Counted from the stretch's first letter, positions 1 through 9,282 are shown. The stretch: 64,000 nt of DNA from CALMEH01 sp031409875 (GCA_031409875.1 JANNYB010000077.1:51447-115446), one strand, 5' to 3'. Numbers and translations: made by a program. The notes: generated from the letters alone by a model not told the origin.

Positions 1-211
1 TGGTGTCCTCATCGTAATCTTCTTTCTGCGCTAACCGATATTCACGTCCAAGCCGCATTGCCTCATCATAAATCGGGTCGTCAGCAAATGTTCCCGCGAT
101 TTTTTCATACCAAGGCTTTTCGGCATTACCATTTTTCTCAGCTTTGCTTTTTAATAAAGCGACTTCGGCTTCTAAAATTTCGAGTCTTTTTTCGATTTCG
201 GTATTCGTCAT
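1..211 (-). CDS. VapB-like antitoxin, partial (runs off left edge)
   Basis: About 70 residues are visible; the stop lies outside the window. The start is the ATG at 211. The protein opens MTNTEIEKRLEILEAEVALL, a short coiled-coil-like stretch, and carries FADDPIYDEAMRLGREYR near its C-terminus, a signature of small proteins that often precede PIN-domain VapC toxins. It is a close paralogue of the gene at 3377-3595, and the two also share upstream sequence (ataacaaaa.cattttA). A toxin gene would be expected just beyond the left edge. The antitoxin role is inferred from family context and from the vapC-like remnant behind the paralogue; no DNA-binding fold can be proven by eye. Confidence 0.75.
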   Translation of the reverse strand, partial: MTNTEIEKRLEILEAEVALLKSKAEKNGNAEKPWYEKIAGTFADDPIYDEAMRLGREYRLAQKEDYDEDT

Positions 212-380
212 AACAAAAGCATTTTATCACACCTGAAAATTTGTTCAATATTCAAGTTTATTCGGGTGATTCGCAAGCTAAGTTTTTTTAGATGAATTCG
301 CAGTTATTTTTCTAACGCCATAAATTTCGGGCATTGCCAAAGGTAGAAAATCAACTTTCAGCTATGGTAAAGTGAACCTT

Positions 381-1058
381 ATGATGCTTTATCAATTTTT
401 GCCGAAACCGTCATTTTTCTTTGTAATCGTGTTTTTGTTATCGCTGTCAGTTTTCGGACAGCAAGATGATTCTAAAAATTTGCCGGTGATTGTTCAGCCG
501 GGTGCGCCGGGACAGCAAACGCGCGTTTTGCCTTCGACGACGAAGGCGAAATTGCCGCCGGTTTCGCGTAAAGATGTCGAGTTTATGCAGGGAATGATTC
601 ATCATCATTCGCAAGCGGTCGAGATGACGGCGTTGATTGCGGTGCGGACGGAAAACAAGGAAATTCGTTTGCTTGGAGCGCGGATTAGTCAATCGCAATC
701 GGACGAAATGAATTTTATGAAGGGTTGGTTGATGATTCGCGGTGAGAAAACTTCGATGGAAATGCCCGCAATGGACGGAATGGATATGGCGGAGCATAAT
801 CACGAAATGTTGATGCCCGGAATGTTGACGAAAAAACAGATGGACGCTTTGAAAAATGCCAAAGGCGCAGAGTTTGATAAATTGTTTTTGGCGGGAATGA
901 TTCAGCATCACAAAGGCGCGTTGCAAATGGTTGATGAAATGTTCAAAACAACCGGCGCAGGTCAAGATGCCGATCTTTTCACTTTCGCCACGGACGTTGA
1001 CAGCGGTCAGCGTGCCGAAATCAGAATTATGCAAACTTTATTGGGAGAGAAACCGTAA
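381..1058 (+). CDS. DUF305 family secreted protein
   Basis: An N-terminal hydrophobic stretch ending near FGQQ looks like a signal peptide. Two DUF305 half-motifs follow: MIHHHSQAVEM around residues 70-80 and MIQHHKGALQMVDEM around residues 172-186. Between them is a Met/His-rich segment (MEMPAMDGMDMAEHNHEM). His/Met-rich DUF305 proteins such as cyanobacterial CopM bind copper or silver in the periplasm, so metal binding is plausible here. A GTG at 372 is in frame, but the ATG at 381 (or 384) is a more natural start. The gene ends 11 bases before the LVIVD-repeat gene and is probably co-transcribed with it. Confidence 0.88.
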   Translation: MMLYQFLPKPSFFFVIVFLLSLSVFGQQDDSKNLPVIVQPGAPGQQTRVLPSTTKAKLPPVSRKDVEFMQGMIHHHSQAVEMTALIAVRTENKEIRLLGARISQSQSDEMNFMKGWLMIRGEKTSMEMPAMDGMDMAEHNHEMLMPGMLTKKQMDALKNAKGAEFDKLFLAGMIQHHKGALQMVDEMFKTTGAGQDADLFTFATDVDSGQRAEIRIMQTLLGEKP

Positions 1059-1069
1059 AAGAAATCAAT

Positions 1070-3001
1070 ATGAATCGAATCAAATTTATCGCTTGTCGTT
1101 TAATTATCGCTTTTTTCGTTTTAGCATCTTGTTTCGCCGTCGAAACTTCCGCCCAAAATCAACAAACCACGCCGAAACTTCCGGCGGGAATGAAAGGTTC
1201 GAATGTTGACGATCCGCGCTCGAAACTCAAACCCGGATTATATGATGCGGGCGAAGCGGCGTTAGGAATGAAGCATCTTTTGCTGTCCAAAAAGCCCGAA
1301 GCGTTTCAACTTGGCACGGACGATGCCGATAACCCGAAAGTGCAAAACACTTTAAAGCAACTCGGCATCGGCGATGCTTCCCAAATGCCAAAAGCGTTTC
1401 AACTCGTTTTCGCGCAACTTGCATATTCCAATTCCGATATGGCATTTCAGGGAAATTATCTTTTTCAAGGTAATTTTTACGGGATGAATATCTACGACAT
1501 TTCAAAACCTGCGGAAACCAAATTGCTGACTTCGATGGTTTGTCCGGGCGGTCAAGGCGATGTTTCGGTTTATAAAAATTTGATGTTTATGTCGGTCGAA
1601 ATGCCGAACGGAAGGCTCGATTGCGGAATTCAAGGATTTGCGCCCGTGATGCCTGTTGCGGGAGTAGAACCGAAACCTGATGTTCAAAAAGACCGTTTTC
1701 GCGGCGTAAGAATTTTCGATATTTCGGACATCAGAAACCCGAAACAAGTCGGCGCAGTGCAAACCTGTCGCGGTTCGCACACGCACACGCTCGTAACCGA
1801 TAAAAATGATACAAACAACGTCTATATCTATGTTTCGGGAACGTCTTTCGTTCGTCCGGGCGAAGAACTTGCCGGATGTTCGGACGGTTTGCCCGATAAA
1901 AATCCGAACACATCGCTGTTTAGTATTGACGTGATTAAAGTTCCGGTTTCAACACCGCAAGAGGCAAAAATCATTTCGAGTCCGCGCATTTTTATGGATT
2001 CGAGAACGGGCGTAGTCAATAGTTTGAACGACGGCGGTTCGCACGACGGCAACGGACGAGTTTCAGACACCGACCAATGCCACGATATTACGGTTTATTC
2101 CGAAATCGGACTCGCCGCCGGCGCGTGTTCGGGCAACGGAATTATTTTGGACATCAAAGACCCGGCAAATCCGAAGCGCGTTGATGCGGTCAATGATCCG
2201 AATTATGCTTATTGGCATTCGGCGGCGTTTTCAAATGACGGTAAAAAAGTCGTTTTTACTGATGAATGGGGCGGCGGACTCGGCGCACGTTGCCGCGAAA
2301 ATGACCCGAATGTTTGGGGCGCAAACGCGATTTTTAATCTTGAAAATAACAAGCTGAGTTTTGCGAGTTATTACAAAATGCCTGCCGCACAAGGCAACAC
2401 CGAAAATTGCGTGGCGCACAACGGTTCGCTGATTCCCGTTCCGGGCAGAGACATCAAAGTTCAGGCTTGGTATCAAGGCGGCATTTCGATTATGGATTTC
2501 ACGGACGCGAAAAATCCTCTGGAAATCGCCTATTTTGACCGCGGTGCAATTGACTCGAAAATGCTTATTCTCGCCGGAAGTTGGTCGGCGTATTGGTTTA
2601 ACGGAAACATTTACAGCTCGGAAATCGCCCGCGGTTTGGATGTTTTTGAACTTTCGCCGTCAAAATTCTTGACGCAAAACGAAATTGATGCGGCAAAATC
2701 TGTTCAAGTCGGCGAATTAAATGTCCAAAATCAGCAAAAAATCGTTTATTCAAATAAATTAGTCGTTGCCAAGGCTTATATTGATCAACTCGAGCGTTCA
2801 AACTCGCTTTCTTCAGAACAAATTTCAAGTCTTCGTGATGCGATAAACAAAGCTGAAAGTTCAAATTTGAACAAAAAAGATAAAAAGAAACTCAAAGGTT
2901 TCGCTAAGTCATTAGAAAAAAATGCCGGAATAAACAAAAACGTCGCAGACTCGATGCGTTTGAGAAATTTAGCCGGAATTTTGAAGAAACCAAATGTTTA
3001 A
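1070..3001 (+). CDS. Secreted LVIVD-repeat protein
   Basis: 643 residues with a signal peptide ending near ETSAQ. The body has repeats of the form G.NIYDISKP and GVRIFDISDIRNPKQVG, matching LVIVD repeats, which are thought to fold as a beta-propeller. Several His/Cys motifs (CRGSHTHTL, DQCHDITVY, YWHSAAF, CVAHNGSL) could bind a metal, but that is inference. The last ~100 residues are Lys/Asn/Ser-rich and probably helical. It follows the DUF305 gene closely. No enzymatic function can be assigned. Confidence 0.82.
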   Translation: MNRIKFIACRLIIAFFVLASCFAVETSAQNQQTTPKLPAGMKGSNVDDPRSKLKPGLYDAGEAALGMKHLLLSKKPEAFQLGTDDADNPKVQNTLKQLGIGDASQMPKAFQLVFAQLAYSNSDMAFQGNYLFQGNFYGMNIYDISKPAETKLLTSMVCPGGQGDVSVYKNLMFMSVEMPNGRLDCGIQGFAPVMPVAGVEPKPDVQKDRFRGVRIFDISDIRNPKQVGAVQTCRGSHTHTLVTDKNDTNNVYIYVSGTSFVRPGEELAGCSDGLPDKNPNTSLFSIDVIKVPVSTPQEAKIISSPRIFMDSRTGVVNSLNDGGSHDGNGRVSDTDQCHDITVYSEIGLAAGACSGNGIILDIKDPANPKRVDAVNDPNYAYWHSAAFSNDGKKVVFTDEWGGGLGARCRENDPNVWGANAIFNLENNKLSFASYYKMPAAQGNTENCVAHNGSLIPVPGRDIKVQAWYQGGISIMDFTDAKNPLEIAYFDRGAIDSKMLILAGSWSAYWFNGNIYSSEIARGLDVFELSPSKFLTQNEIDAAKSVQVGELNVQNQQKIVYSNKLVVAKAYIDQLERSNSLSSEQISSLRDAINKAESSNLNKKDKKKLKGFAKSLEKNAGINKNVADSMRLRNLAGILKKPNV

Positions 3002-3007
3002 AGTTTT

Positions 3008-3192
3008 CGCCGCTTATTGCAAAGTCAGGAAAAAGACATTTTTAACACAGATGCACACAGATTGGCACAGATAAAAGCAGAGATTTTGCCTTGAAGTATC
3101 AAAAATTATCCGGTTTTTATCTGTGTGCATCTGTGTTAAAGAATACTTTTCCAATTTTTTGCGACTTTGCAATCGCCCTACAATAAGCGGCG
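3008..3192. repeat. Nested inverted repeat downstream of LVIVD gene
   Basis: Three nested pairs of arms are visible: 3008-3019 with 3181-3192 (CGCCGCTTATTG), 3017-3026 with 3163-3172, and a perfect 20-bp pair 3042-3061 with 3120-3139 built from the words ACACAG and ATGCACACAG. The layout is a long imperfect palindrome. It may act as a bidirectional terminator between the convergent LVIVD gene and the antitoxin/vapC remnant. Confidence 0.8.
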
Positions 3193-3250
3193 ATTTTTAT
3201 TTGCAGATCATTTGAAATCTCTAAATTTGCTCCATAATTAATAAATCAAA

Positions 3251-3367
3251 CTATCGCGTCCAATCATTGACCACTAAATACTGCTCTAGTTTCTGGCGTA
3301 ATTTTGACGTTTCAAGATATTTCTCGCGGTTCAATAAACTAAGACAGTCAGTATCAAGAATTATCAT
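3251..3367 (-). pseudogene. vapC toxin remnant with internal deletion
   Basis: The ATG at 3367 opens a 38-codon frame beginning MIILDTDCLSLLNREKYLE and ending LVVNDWTR then TAG. The start matches the first strand of PIN-domain VapC toxins, including the first catalytic Asp in LDTD. The end resembles the VapC C-terminus (..VEDWT). Roughly 100 central residues, which would hold the other acidic active-site residues, are missing without loss of frame. It begins 7 bases past the antitoxin stop, the normal vapBC arrangement. It should be inactive as a nuclease. A short functional protein is possible but unlikely. Confidence 0.72.
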
Positions 3368-3376
3368 TATTTATCA

Positions 3377-3595
3377 TTATTTATCATCCTCATCATAAAT
3401 CATCTTTTGTGATTCACGATATTCACGCCCAAGACGCATTGCTTCCTCGTGCATCGGATCGTCGGCAAAAATCCCTAAATGTTGTTTCCACCAAGGAATT
3501 TCATTTTTATCTACCTTTTTTCCAGCTTTATTTTTAAGCAAAGCAACTTCGGCTTCCAAAACAGCTATTCTTTTTTCGAGTTCTGCGTTAGTCAT
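3377..3595 (-). CDS. VapB-like antitoxin
   Basis: 72 residues: MTNAELEKRIAVLEAEVALL is a short coiled coil, followed by FADDPMHEEAMRLGREYR and an acidic end (YDEDDK). It is a paralogue of the partial gene at the left window edge. It lies directly upstream of the vapC remnant, so it is probably an orphaned antitoxin that could still autoregulate or neutralise a related toxin. The assignment rests on the family motif and gene order. Confidence 0.75.
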   Translation of the reverse strand: MTNAELEKRIAVLEAEVALLKNKAGKKVDKNEIPWWKQHLGIFADDPMHEEAMRLGREYRESQKMIYDEDDK

Positions 3596-3677
3596 AACAA
3601 AAACATTTTAGCACAGGTCAATTTTCGCGCCCAATACCGGTTTTTGGTAGTATCTAATGCCTCAATAAAAGTCGGAT

Positions 3678-6560
3678 TTAATTCAAAACAGTTTTCAAGG
3701 CTTTTCCGGTGTAAGATTTTTTCACACGCGCAACTTCTTCGGGCGTGCCTTGCGCGACAATTTTTCCGCCTTCTGCGCCGCCTTCGGGTCCTAAATCAAT
3801 AATGAAATCGGCTGATTTTATGACATCGAGATTGTGTTCGATAACAATAACCGTGTTTCCCGTGTCAACTAATTGCTGTAAAACATCCAGCAATTTATGA
3901 ACGTCCGCAAAATGCAATCCGGTTGTCGGTTCGTCTAAAATGTAAATCGTTTTTCCCGTGGCGCGTTTTGAAAGTTCTTTGGCGAGTTTGATTCGTTGAG
4001 CTTCGCCGCCGCTCAAAGTTGTCGAAGATTGTCCGATTTTGATGTAGCCCAAACCGACATCGAGCAAAGTTTTGAGTTTTTGTTTGATGTTTGGAATGTT
4101 TTCAAGAATCGGCAAAGCGTCTTCGATTGTCGTATCGAGCAAATTCGCAATCGAAAGACCTTTATATTTCACCGCCAAAGTTTCGCGGTTATAACGCGCA
4201 CCTCGACAAACGTCGCAAAGCACATAAACATCGGGCAAAAAGTTCATTTCAATCGTTTTCAAACCCGCGCCTTCGCAGGCTTCGCAACGTCCGCCTTTGA
4301 CGTTAAACGAAAATCTTCCGGTTTTATAACCTCGTTCGCGTGATTCGGGAAGCATCGCATAAAGTTCACGAATCGGCGTAAAAAGTCCCGTATAAGTCGC
4401 CGGATTCGAGCGCGGCGTTCTGCCGATTGGCGATTGGTCAATTTCGATAATTTTATCAATCAATTCCAAACCTTCAATCGAATCGTGTTCGAGCGGTTCG
4501 ATTGCCGATTTATAAACAAATCTGTAAAGCGCAGGATATAAAATTTCTTCGACGAGCGTTGATTTTCCGCTTCCAGAAACGCCCGTAACAACTGTCAACA
4601 AACCGAGCGGAAAGTCTGCGTCAATGTTTTTGAGATTGTGCGCCCGTGCGCCTTTCACGGTAATTTTCGCGCCGTTCGGAAGTCTGCGCCATTCGGGAAC
4701 TTCGATTTTCAGTTCGCCGTTGAGATATTTTCCGGTGATTGAGTTTTCATTTTTTTTGATGTCTTGCGGAGTTCCGACGGCGATGACTTCCCCGCCGTGC
4801 GTTCCGGCAAGTGGTCCTAAATCAACAACGTAATCGGCTTTTTCGATTGTTTCTTCATCGTGTTCGACAACTAAAACCGTATTTCCTAAATCGCGCAAAT
4901 TCTGCAAAGTTTGAAGAAGTTTTTGATTATCGCGCGGATGAAGTCCGATTGAAGGTTCGTCCAAAACATACAAAACGCCGCGAAGTTGCGAACCGATTTG
5001 CGTCGCTAATCTGATGCGCTGACCTTCACCGCCTGATAAACTTTGCGAAGTGCGGTCAAGCGTCAAATATCCGAGTCCGACGGCTTCTAAAAATCGTAAT
5101 CTTTCGCGGATTTCCTTCAAAACTAATCCGGCAATTTTTTCTTCGCGTTCGTTTAATTTTACGGCATCAAATTTCTCAACCGCCGTTTCAATCGGCAAAG
5201 CTGTATAATCGGCAATGCCAAAGCCGCCGACTTTGACCGCCAAACTTTCGAGTTGCAGCCGTTTTCCTTCGCAAATCGGACATTTTGCGGGCGCGACAAG
5301 TTCGTTCAAAGCCTCGCGCACTTTTTCCGACGGCGGAGTTTCCATCCGCTCGCGCATCACACGCAACGCGCCTTTCCAATCCGATTCGTATTTGTAAGTT
5401 CCCTGTTTGAATGTCAGACGCTTTTTCGTTCCGTGCCAAAATACGTCTTTTATTTCGTCCGGTAAATCCGCAAAAGCCATCTGAAGCAGTTTTTTGGACT
5501 TCGGACTTCGGACTTCGGTCTTTATCTCCTTTTCTCCCTTTCTCCCTTTCTCCCCTTCTTCTTCAACTTCGCCTCCAAAGTTTTCGATGACTGCGGTCAA
5601 AGCCGATTGCAAAAATTTTCCGCCGGCTTTATCCGAATCATCCAAAAACTTGATTTTTCCGATGATTTGCGATTGATCGGGCAAGATTTTGTTCGCGTCA
5701 ATTTCCATCACCGTTCCCAAACCTTGACAGCGTTTGCACGCCCCGTAAGCCGAATTGAACGAAAACGAACGCGGTTCGAGTTGGGCAATATTTATTCCGC
5801 AATTTACGCAAGCCATTCGCTCAGAATAAAGTTTTTCTTCGCCGTCAATATGTGCCACCAAAACCGCGCCGCCCGTTAATTTTAGCGCGGTTTTCACCGA
5901 TTCGCTCAAACGCACTTTCACGCCTTCTTTGATTAAAAGTCGGTCAACGACAATCTCAATCGTATGATTTCGGCGTTTGTCGAGTTTAATTTCTTCGTCT
6001 AATTGACGCATTTCGCCGTCAATTCGTGCGCGTGTAAAATCTTTGGCAAATTTTTCGAGTTCTTTCTTAAATTCGCCTTTGCGCCCGCGCACAACCGGCG
6101 CGAGAATCATCACGCGCTCACCTTCGGGTAAAACCAAAATTCCGCTGACAATTTGTTCCTGCGATTGCCGCGTAATCGGCAAATCGCACTGATGACAATG
6201 CGGCGTGCCGATTGACGAAAACAAAAGCCGTAAATAATCGTAAATTTCCGTAACCGTCCCGACCGTCGAACGAGGGCTTCGTGAAACCGTTTTTTGTTCA
6301 ATCGAAATTGCCGGACTCAAACCTTCAACCGAATCAACATCGGGTTTTTCCAATTGGTCGAGAAATTGCCGTGCGTAAGCCGACAAAGATTCGACATAAC
6401 GCCGTTGACCTTCGGCGTAAATCGTGTCAAAAGCGAGCGAAGATTTGCCCGAACCGCTCAAACCCGTAATTACCGTGAAAGAATTACGCGGAATTTCGAC
6501 GTTAATATTTTTAAGATTGTGCTGACGTGCGCCGCGAACGGTGATGTGTTTAATGCTCAT
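3678..6560 (-). CDS. uvrA: Excinuclease ABC subunit A
   Basis: The DNA-damage recognition ATPase of nucleotide excision repair. It has two ABC modules: Walker A GLSGSGKSS near residue 34 and GVSGSGKST in the C-terminal half, with signatures LSGGEGQRIRLATQ and LSGGEAQRIKLAKEL. Zinc-binding cysteine pairs are present (CVNCG, CPICEG, CEACEGAG, CDVCRG). The length of 960 is slightly above the usual ~940 because of a low-complexity insert near residues 330-355 (GEKGRKGEKE, TEVRSPKS). The start is the ATG at 6560. It stands alone; its neighbours are unrelated. Confidence 0.97.
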   Translation of the reverse strand: MSIKHITVRGARQHNLKNINVEIPRNSFTVITGLSGSGKSSLAFDTIYAEGQRRYVESLSAYARQFLDQLEKPDVDSVEGLSPAISIEQKTVSRSPRSTVGTVTEIYDYLRLLFSSIGTPHCHQCDLPITRQSQEQIVSGILVLPEGERVMILAPVVRGRKGEFKKELEKFAKDFTRARIDGEMRQLDEEIKLDKRRNHTIEIVVDRLLIKEGVKVRLSESVKTALKLTGGAVLVAHIDGEEKLYSERMACVNCGINIAQLEPRSFSFNSAYGACKRCQGLGTVMEIDANKILPDQSQIIGKIKFLDDSDKAGGKFLQSALTAVIENFGGEVEEEGEKGRKGEKEIKTEVRSPKSKKLLQMAFADLPDEIKDVFWHGTKKRLTFKQGTYKYESDWKGALRVMRERMETPPSEKVREALNELVAPAKCPICEGKRLQLESLAVKVGGFGIADYTALPIETAVEKFDAVKLNEREEKIAGLVLKEIRERLRFLEAVGLGYLTLDRTSQSLSGGEGQRIRLATQIGSQLRGVLYVLDEPSIGLHPRDNQKLLQTLQNLRDLGNTVLVVEHDEETIEKADYVVDLGPLAGTHGGEVIAVGTPQDIKKNENSITGKYLNGELKIEVPEWRRLPNGAKITVKGARAHNLKNIDADFPLGLLTVVTGVSGSGKSTLVEEILYPALYRFVYKSAIEPLEHDSIEGLELIDKIIEIDQSPIGRTPRSNPATYTGLFTPIRELYAMLPESRERGYKTGRFSFNVKGGRCEACEGAGLKTIEMNFLPDVYVLCDVCRGARYNRETLAVKYKGLSIANLLDTTIEDALPILENIPNIKQKLKTLLDVGLGYIKIGQSSTTLSGGEAQRIKLAKELSKRATGKTIYILDEPTTGLHFADVHKLLDVLQQLVDTGNTVIVIEHNLDVIKSADFIIDLGPEGGAEGGKIVAQGTPEEVARVKKSYTGKALKTVLN
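5496..5570 (-). repeat. In-frame tandem repeats inside uvrA
   Basis: Two adjacent short tandem arrays lie in the coding sequence: the word GGACTTC repeated about three times, then TTTCTCCC-type words repeated about four times on the + strand. They encode the charged linker EEGEKGRKGEKE and TEVRSPKS between conserved UvrA segments. The words resemble those that build the 3'-end inverted repeats elsewhere in the window, so this looks like the same kind of sequence landing in a tolerant loop. Confidence 0.7.
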
Positions 6561-6647
6561 TATGTTTTACAGATAAAATTTTCGGCTTCTGACGAAACAA
6601 ATATTTTACCAATTCAATGAAACAAATCAAAATGAGTTTCATTTCAA

Positions 6648-7583
6648 CTACAAAAATTTCAAAACCGCAAAAAGCGCAACAAGGGAAATTATCAGCCACA
6701 AAATCACGCCTTGAAGCAGAGGTTTTACGCCGACGGCTTTGATTGTTTCGCGTGAAAGCGACGCGCCGACGAGAAAAAGAGTTACGGTCAGTCCGGCTTT
6801 GGCAAGATTTACAAGCGATTCAAAAATACTCGGCGGAATGATTGAAGGCGCGTAAGTTCTGAGTATTGTTGCAGTTAGAAATAAAAACACAAACCACGGA
6901 ATGATTTGCAAAATCTTTGTTTCGCCGTGTTTCGGGCGATAAAGAAACGCGAAAATTAACGCGACGGGCGCAATCCAAAGTGCGCGGGCGAGTTTTACGG
7001 TTGTCGCAATTTGCAACGCTTCGTCGCCGTATTTTGCGGCTGCACCGACAACCGAAGATGTATCGTGAATCGCAATCGCCGCCCAAATTCCGAATTGATT
7101 TTCAGTTAAACCGACAAGATGCCCGATAATCGGAAACACGAAAAGCGCAACCGAATTTAAGATAAAAATCGTGCCGAGAGCGACGGAAATTTCCTTAGAT
7201 TCGGCACGAATCGCGGGCGCAGTTGCCGCAATCGCACTGCCGCCGCAAATCGCTGTTCCGGCGGAAATTAAAGAAGATGTTTTAGCTTCGGTTTTTAATA
7301 ATTTCCCAAGCAAAGAACCGATAATCAAAGTCCCGAAAATCGTCGCAATCGTGAACAAAACGCCTTTCTTTCCGGCTTCGATGACGTTTGTAAGATTCAT
7401 TCCGAAACCCAGTAAAACAACGGAAAATTGTAATAAATAACGAGTCGTTTTGTTCGTTTCGAGCGGATAAGGATTGCCAATCGTCAAAGCCAAAATCAAA
7501 CCGAAAAGCAAAGCAAACGGCGGCGAAACAAACGGCGTGAGGCAAGCGAGGATGAGAAGAAAAAAGATAATTTTTGAAAACAT
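6648..7583 (-). CDS. YeiH/PSE family putative sulfate exporter (UPF0324)
   Basis: About 310 hydrophobic residues predicting roughly ten membrane helices. Family features include NPYPLETNKTTRYLLQFSVV, the GFGMNL segment, SAGTAICGGSAIAATAP, and IHDTSSVVGAA. It acts in the inner membrane; a sulfate or small-anion export role is known only by family naming. A longer frame reaches 7646, but those residues (KPPATAGGSD) come from the palindrome at 7585-7720, so the ATG at 7583 is the likely start. No clear Shine-Dalgarno is seen because the palindrome directly abuts the start. Confidence 0.9.
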   Translation of the reverse strand: MFSKIIFFLLILACLTPFVSPPFALLFGLILALTIGNPYPLETNKTTRYLLQFSVVLLGFGMNLTNVIEAGKKGVLFTIATIFGTLIIGSLLGKLLKTEAKTSSLISAGTAICGGSAIAATAPAIRAESKEISVALGTIFILNSVALFVFPIIGHLVGLTENQFGIWAAIAIHDTSSVVGAAAKYGDEALQIATTVKLARALWIAPVALIFAFLYRPKHGETKILQIIPWFVFLFLTATILRTYAPSIIPPSIFESLVNLAKAGLTVTLFLVGASLSRETIKAVGVKPLLQGVILWLIISLVALFAVLKFL

Positions 7584-7584
7584 A

Positions 7585-7720
7585 AAGTCAGAACCGCCTG
7601 CGGTAGCGGGCGGTTTAACTTTAATAATTTCAAATTTTAAGGACAAAATGCAAATTCGCAGTTTATCAAATTTTACAAAGAGTAACTTTAACCGCCCGCT
7701 ACCGCAGGCGGTTCTGACTT
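7585..7720. repeat. 136-bp palindromic element (family C)
   Basis: Perfect 31-bp inverted arms at 7585-7615 and 7690-7720 contain the core ACCGCCTGCGGTAGCGGGCGGT. The element fills the gap between two minus-strand genes: one end is a base from the exporter start codon and the other overlaps the DUF4197 stop. A single arm of the same sequence lies inside the WD40 kinase gene (17415-17450), and a decayed arm lies inside folC (9893-9921). Confidence 0.88.
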
Positions 7721-8420
7721 ATTTCAAAATTCCGAAAACTTTTTTCAACAAGCTCGAAGTTCTGCCAATCGGATCTTTGCGGATTTTCTTTTCTTCGTCG
7801 GCAACCAATAAAAACAACCCATCGAGAGCTTTTTGCGTAACGTAACCGTCCAAATCGGTTGCTTCTTTTCCTAAAAGTTGTTTGGCAAACGGATATTTAC
7901 CAATCATATTTTTATACTTTTGCGTTACGCCCGCTTCGGCGGTAAATTCTTCGACAATCGGACGAAATTTTCCGCGCAAAGTTTCTTCGCTCGTGCGGCG
8001 GAAAAACTGCGTTGCCGAATCATCTTGACCGCTGAAAAGAATCTTTCGCGCATCGTCGAAAGTCATTTGTTTAATTGCATTTACGAAAACATCAAACGCC
8101 ACGGGAACAGCTTTTTCGGCGGCGCGGTTCATTGACAAAATAAATTCGTCAACGGCTTTTCCCTGCCCGGCGGCGCGTAAGCCTTTTTCGACCTTTTGCA
8201 GATTTTTCGGCAGCGGAATTTTAACCCGCGTGTTTTTGAAAAACCCGTCTTCTTTGCCCAAATTATCAACCGCAAATTTCACGCCTTTCGACAAGGCTTC
8301 TTTCAAACCGCCGTTAATTTCCGAATCAGTTACAGTTGTTTTTTTCTTTTGCCCGACAGCAATTCCCGCCAACAAACTCAAACAAATCAAACTCAAAAGT
8401 CCAATTTTTACCAAACGCAT
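7719..8420 (-). CDS. DUF4197 family secreted protein
   Basis: About 233 residues with a signal peptide (RLVKIGLLSLICLSLLAGIAVG) and a mature part matching the DUF4197 pattern: ALSKGVKFAVDNLGKEDGFF, VKIPLPKNLQKVEKGLRAAG, and DGLFLLVADEEKKIRKDP. The ATG at 8420 is chosen because AGAGGAG sits just upstream and the signal peptide starts there; an upstream in-frame start at 8456 adds only charged residues. DUF4197 has no known biochemical role. The stop codon overlaps the family C palindrome. Confidence 0.88.
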   Translation of the reverse strand: MRLVKIGLLSLICLSLLAGIAVGQKKKTTVTDSEINGGLKEALSKGVKFAVDNLGKEDGFFKNTRVKIPLPKNLQKVEKGLRAAGQGKAVDEFILSMNRAAEKAVPVAFDVFVNAIKQMTFDDARKILFSGQDDSATQFFRRTSEETLRGKFRPIVEEFTAEAGVTQKYKNMIGKYPFAKQLLGKEATDLDGYVTQKALDGLFLLVADEEKKIRKDPIGRTSSLLKKVFGILK

Positions 8421-8511
8421 ATTTTGTTTCTCCTCTTTGATTCTGAACCGAATCACATCTTTGATGTAAATTTCAGAAATTATTTTGCCTTTTTACTTTT
8501 TACTTTTTACT

Positions 8512-9252
8512 TCACTTCGCTTTACCTTGATTTGCAACAGCTTCCTGCGATTTGCGAATTGCTTCCGCGTCGCCGAGATAGTAGTTTTTGATCGGTTTCA
8601 GATTTTCATCCAATTCATAAACCAGCGGAACGCCCGTTGGAATATTCACTTTGACGATTTCGTTATCGGCAATGTTGTCCAAATATTTGACCAAACCGCG
8701 AAGCGAATTTCCGTGTGCGGCGATGATAACTCTTTTGCCTGTTTGTATTTGCGGCGCAATTTCGCTTTCAAAATACGGCACAACTCGTTCAACCGTATCT
8801 TTCAAACATTCGGTTTGCGGAAAGTTTTTGATATTCGCATATTTCGCCAAATTTCCTTTGTAACGCTCGTCCGTCTTCGACATCGGCGGCGGCGGAACAT
8901 CGTAACTTCTGCGCCAAATATGGACTTGTTCTTCGCCGAATTTTTCCGCCATTTCCGACTTGTTCAAACCTTGCAAATCGCCGTAATGACGCTCATTTAA
9001 CTTCCAAGAATTAACAATCGGAATCCACATTAAATCGAGTTCGTCCAAAACCGACCACAAAGTTCTGATGGCGCGTTTCAAAACCGATGTATGCGCGACA
9101 TCAAACGTAAATCCTTCATTACGCAGGAGTTCGCCTGCCGCTTTTGCTTCCCGAAAACCTTTTTCGCTTAAATCAACGTCCTTAAATCCCGTGAACCGAT
9201 TTTCCTTATTCCAAGTGCTTTCGCCGTGTCTGATTAAAACTAATTTGTGCAT
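8512..9252 (-). CDS. gpmA: 2,3-bisphosphoglycerate-dependent phosphoglycerate mutase
   Basis: Interconverts 3- and 2-phosphoglycerate in glycolysis and gluconeogenesis. The catalytic RHGE motif is in LVLIRHGESTWNKENRFTG at residues 4-20, and the second histidine is in AAHGNSLRGLVKYL. LNERHYGDLQGLNK and VPPPPM are also typical. The length of 246 is normal. The end abuts a short run of TTTTTAC words (about 8494-8515). Confidence 0.96.
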   Translation of the reverse strand: MHKLVLIRHGESTWNKENRFTGFKDVDLSEKGFREAKAAGELLRNEGFTFDVAHTSVLKRAIRTLWSVLDELDLMWIPIVNSWKLNERHYGDLQGLNKSEMAEKFGEEQVHIWRRSYDVPPPPMSKTDERYKGNLAKYANIKNFPQTECLKDTVERVVPYFESEIAPQIQTGKRVIIAAHGNSLRGLVKYLDNIADNEIVKVNIPTGVPLVYELDENLKPIKNYYLGDAEAIRKSQEAVANQGKAK

Positions 9253-9282
9253 AAACCTATTTTAGATTGAACATTTCAAATT

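Noticed and set aside
447..1034. Long open frame on the minus strand opposite DUF305
   Set aside because: It is Arg/His-rich, has no homology signs and mirrors the codon structure of the real + strand gene.
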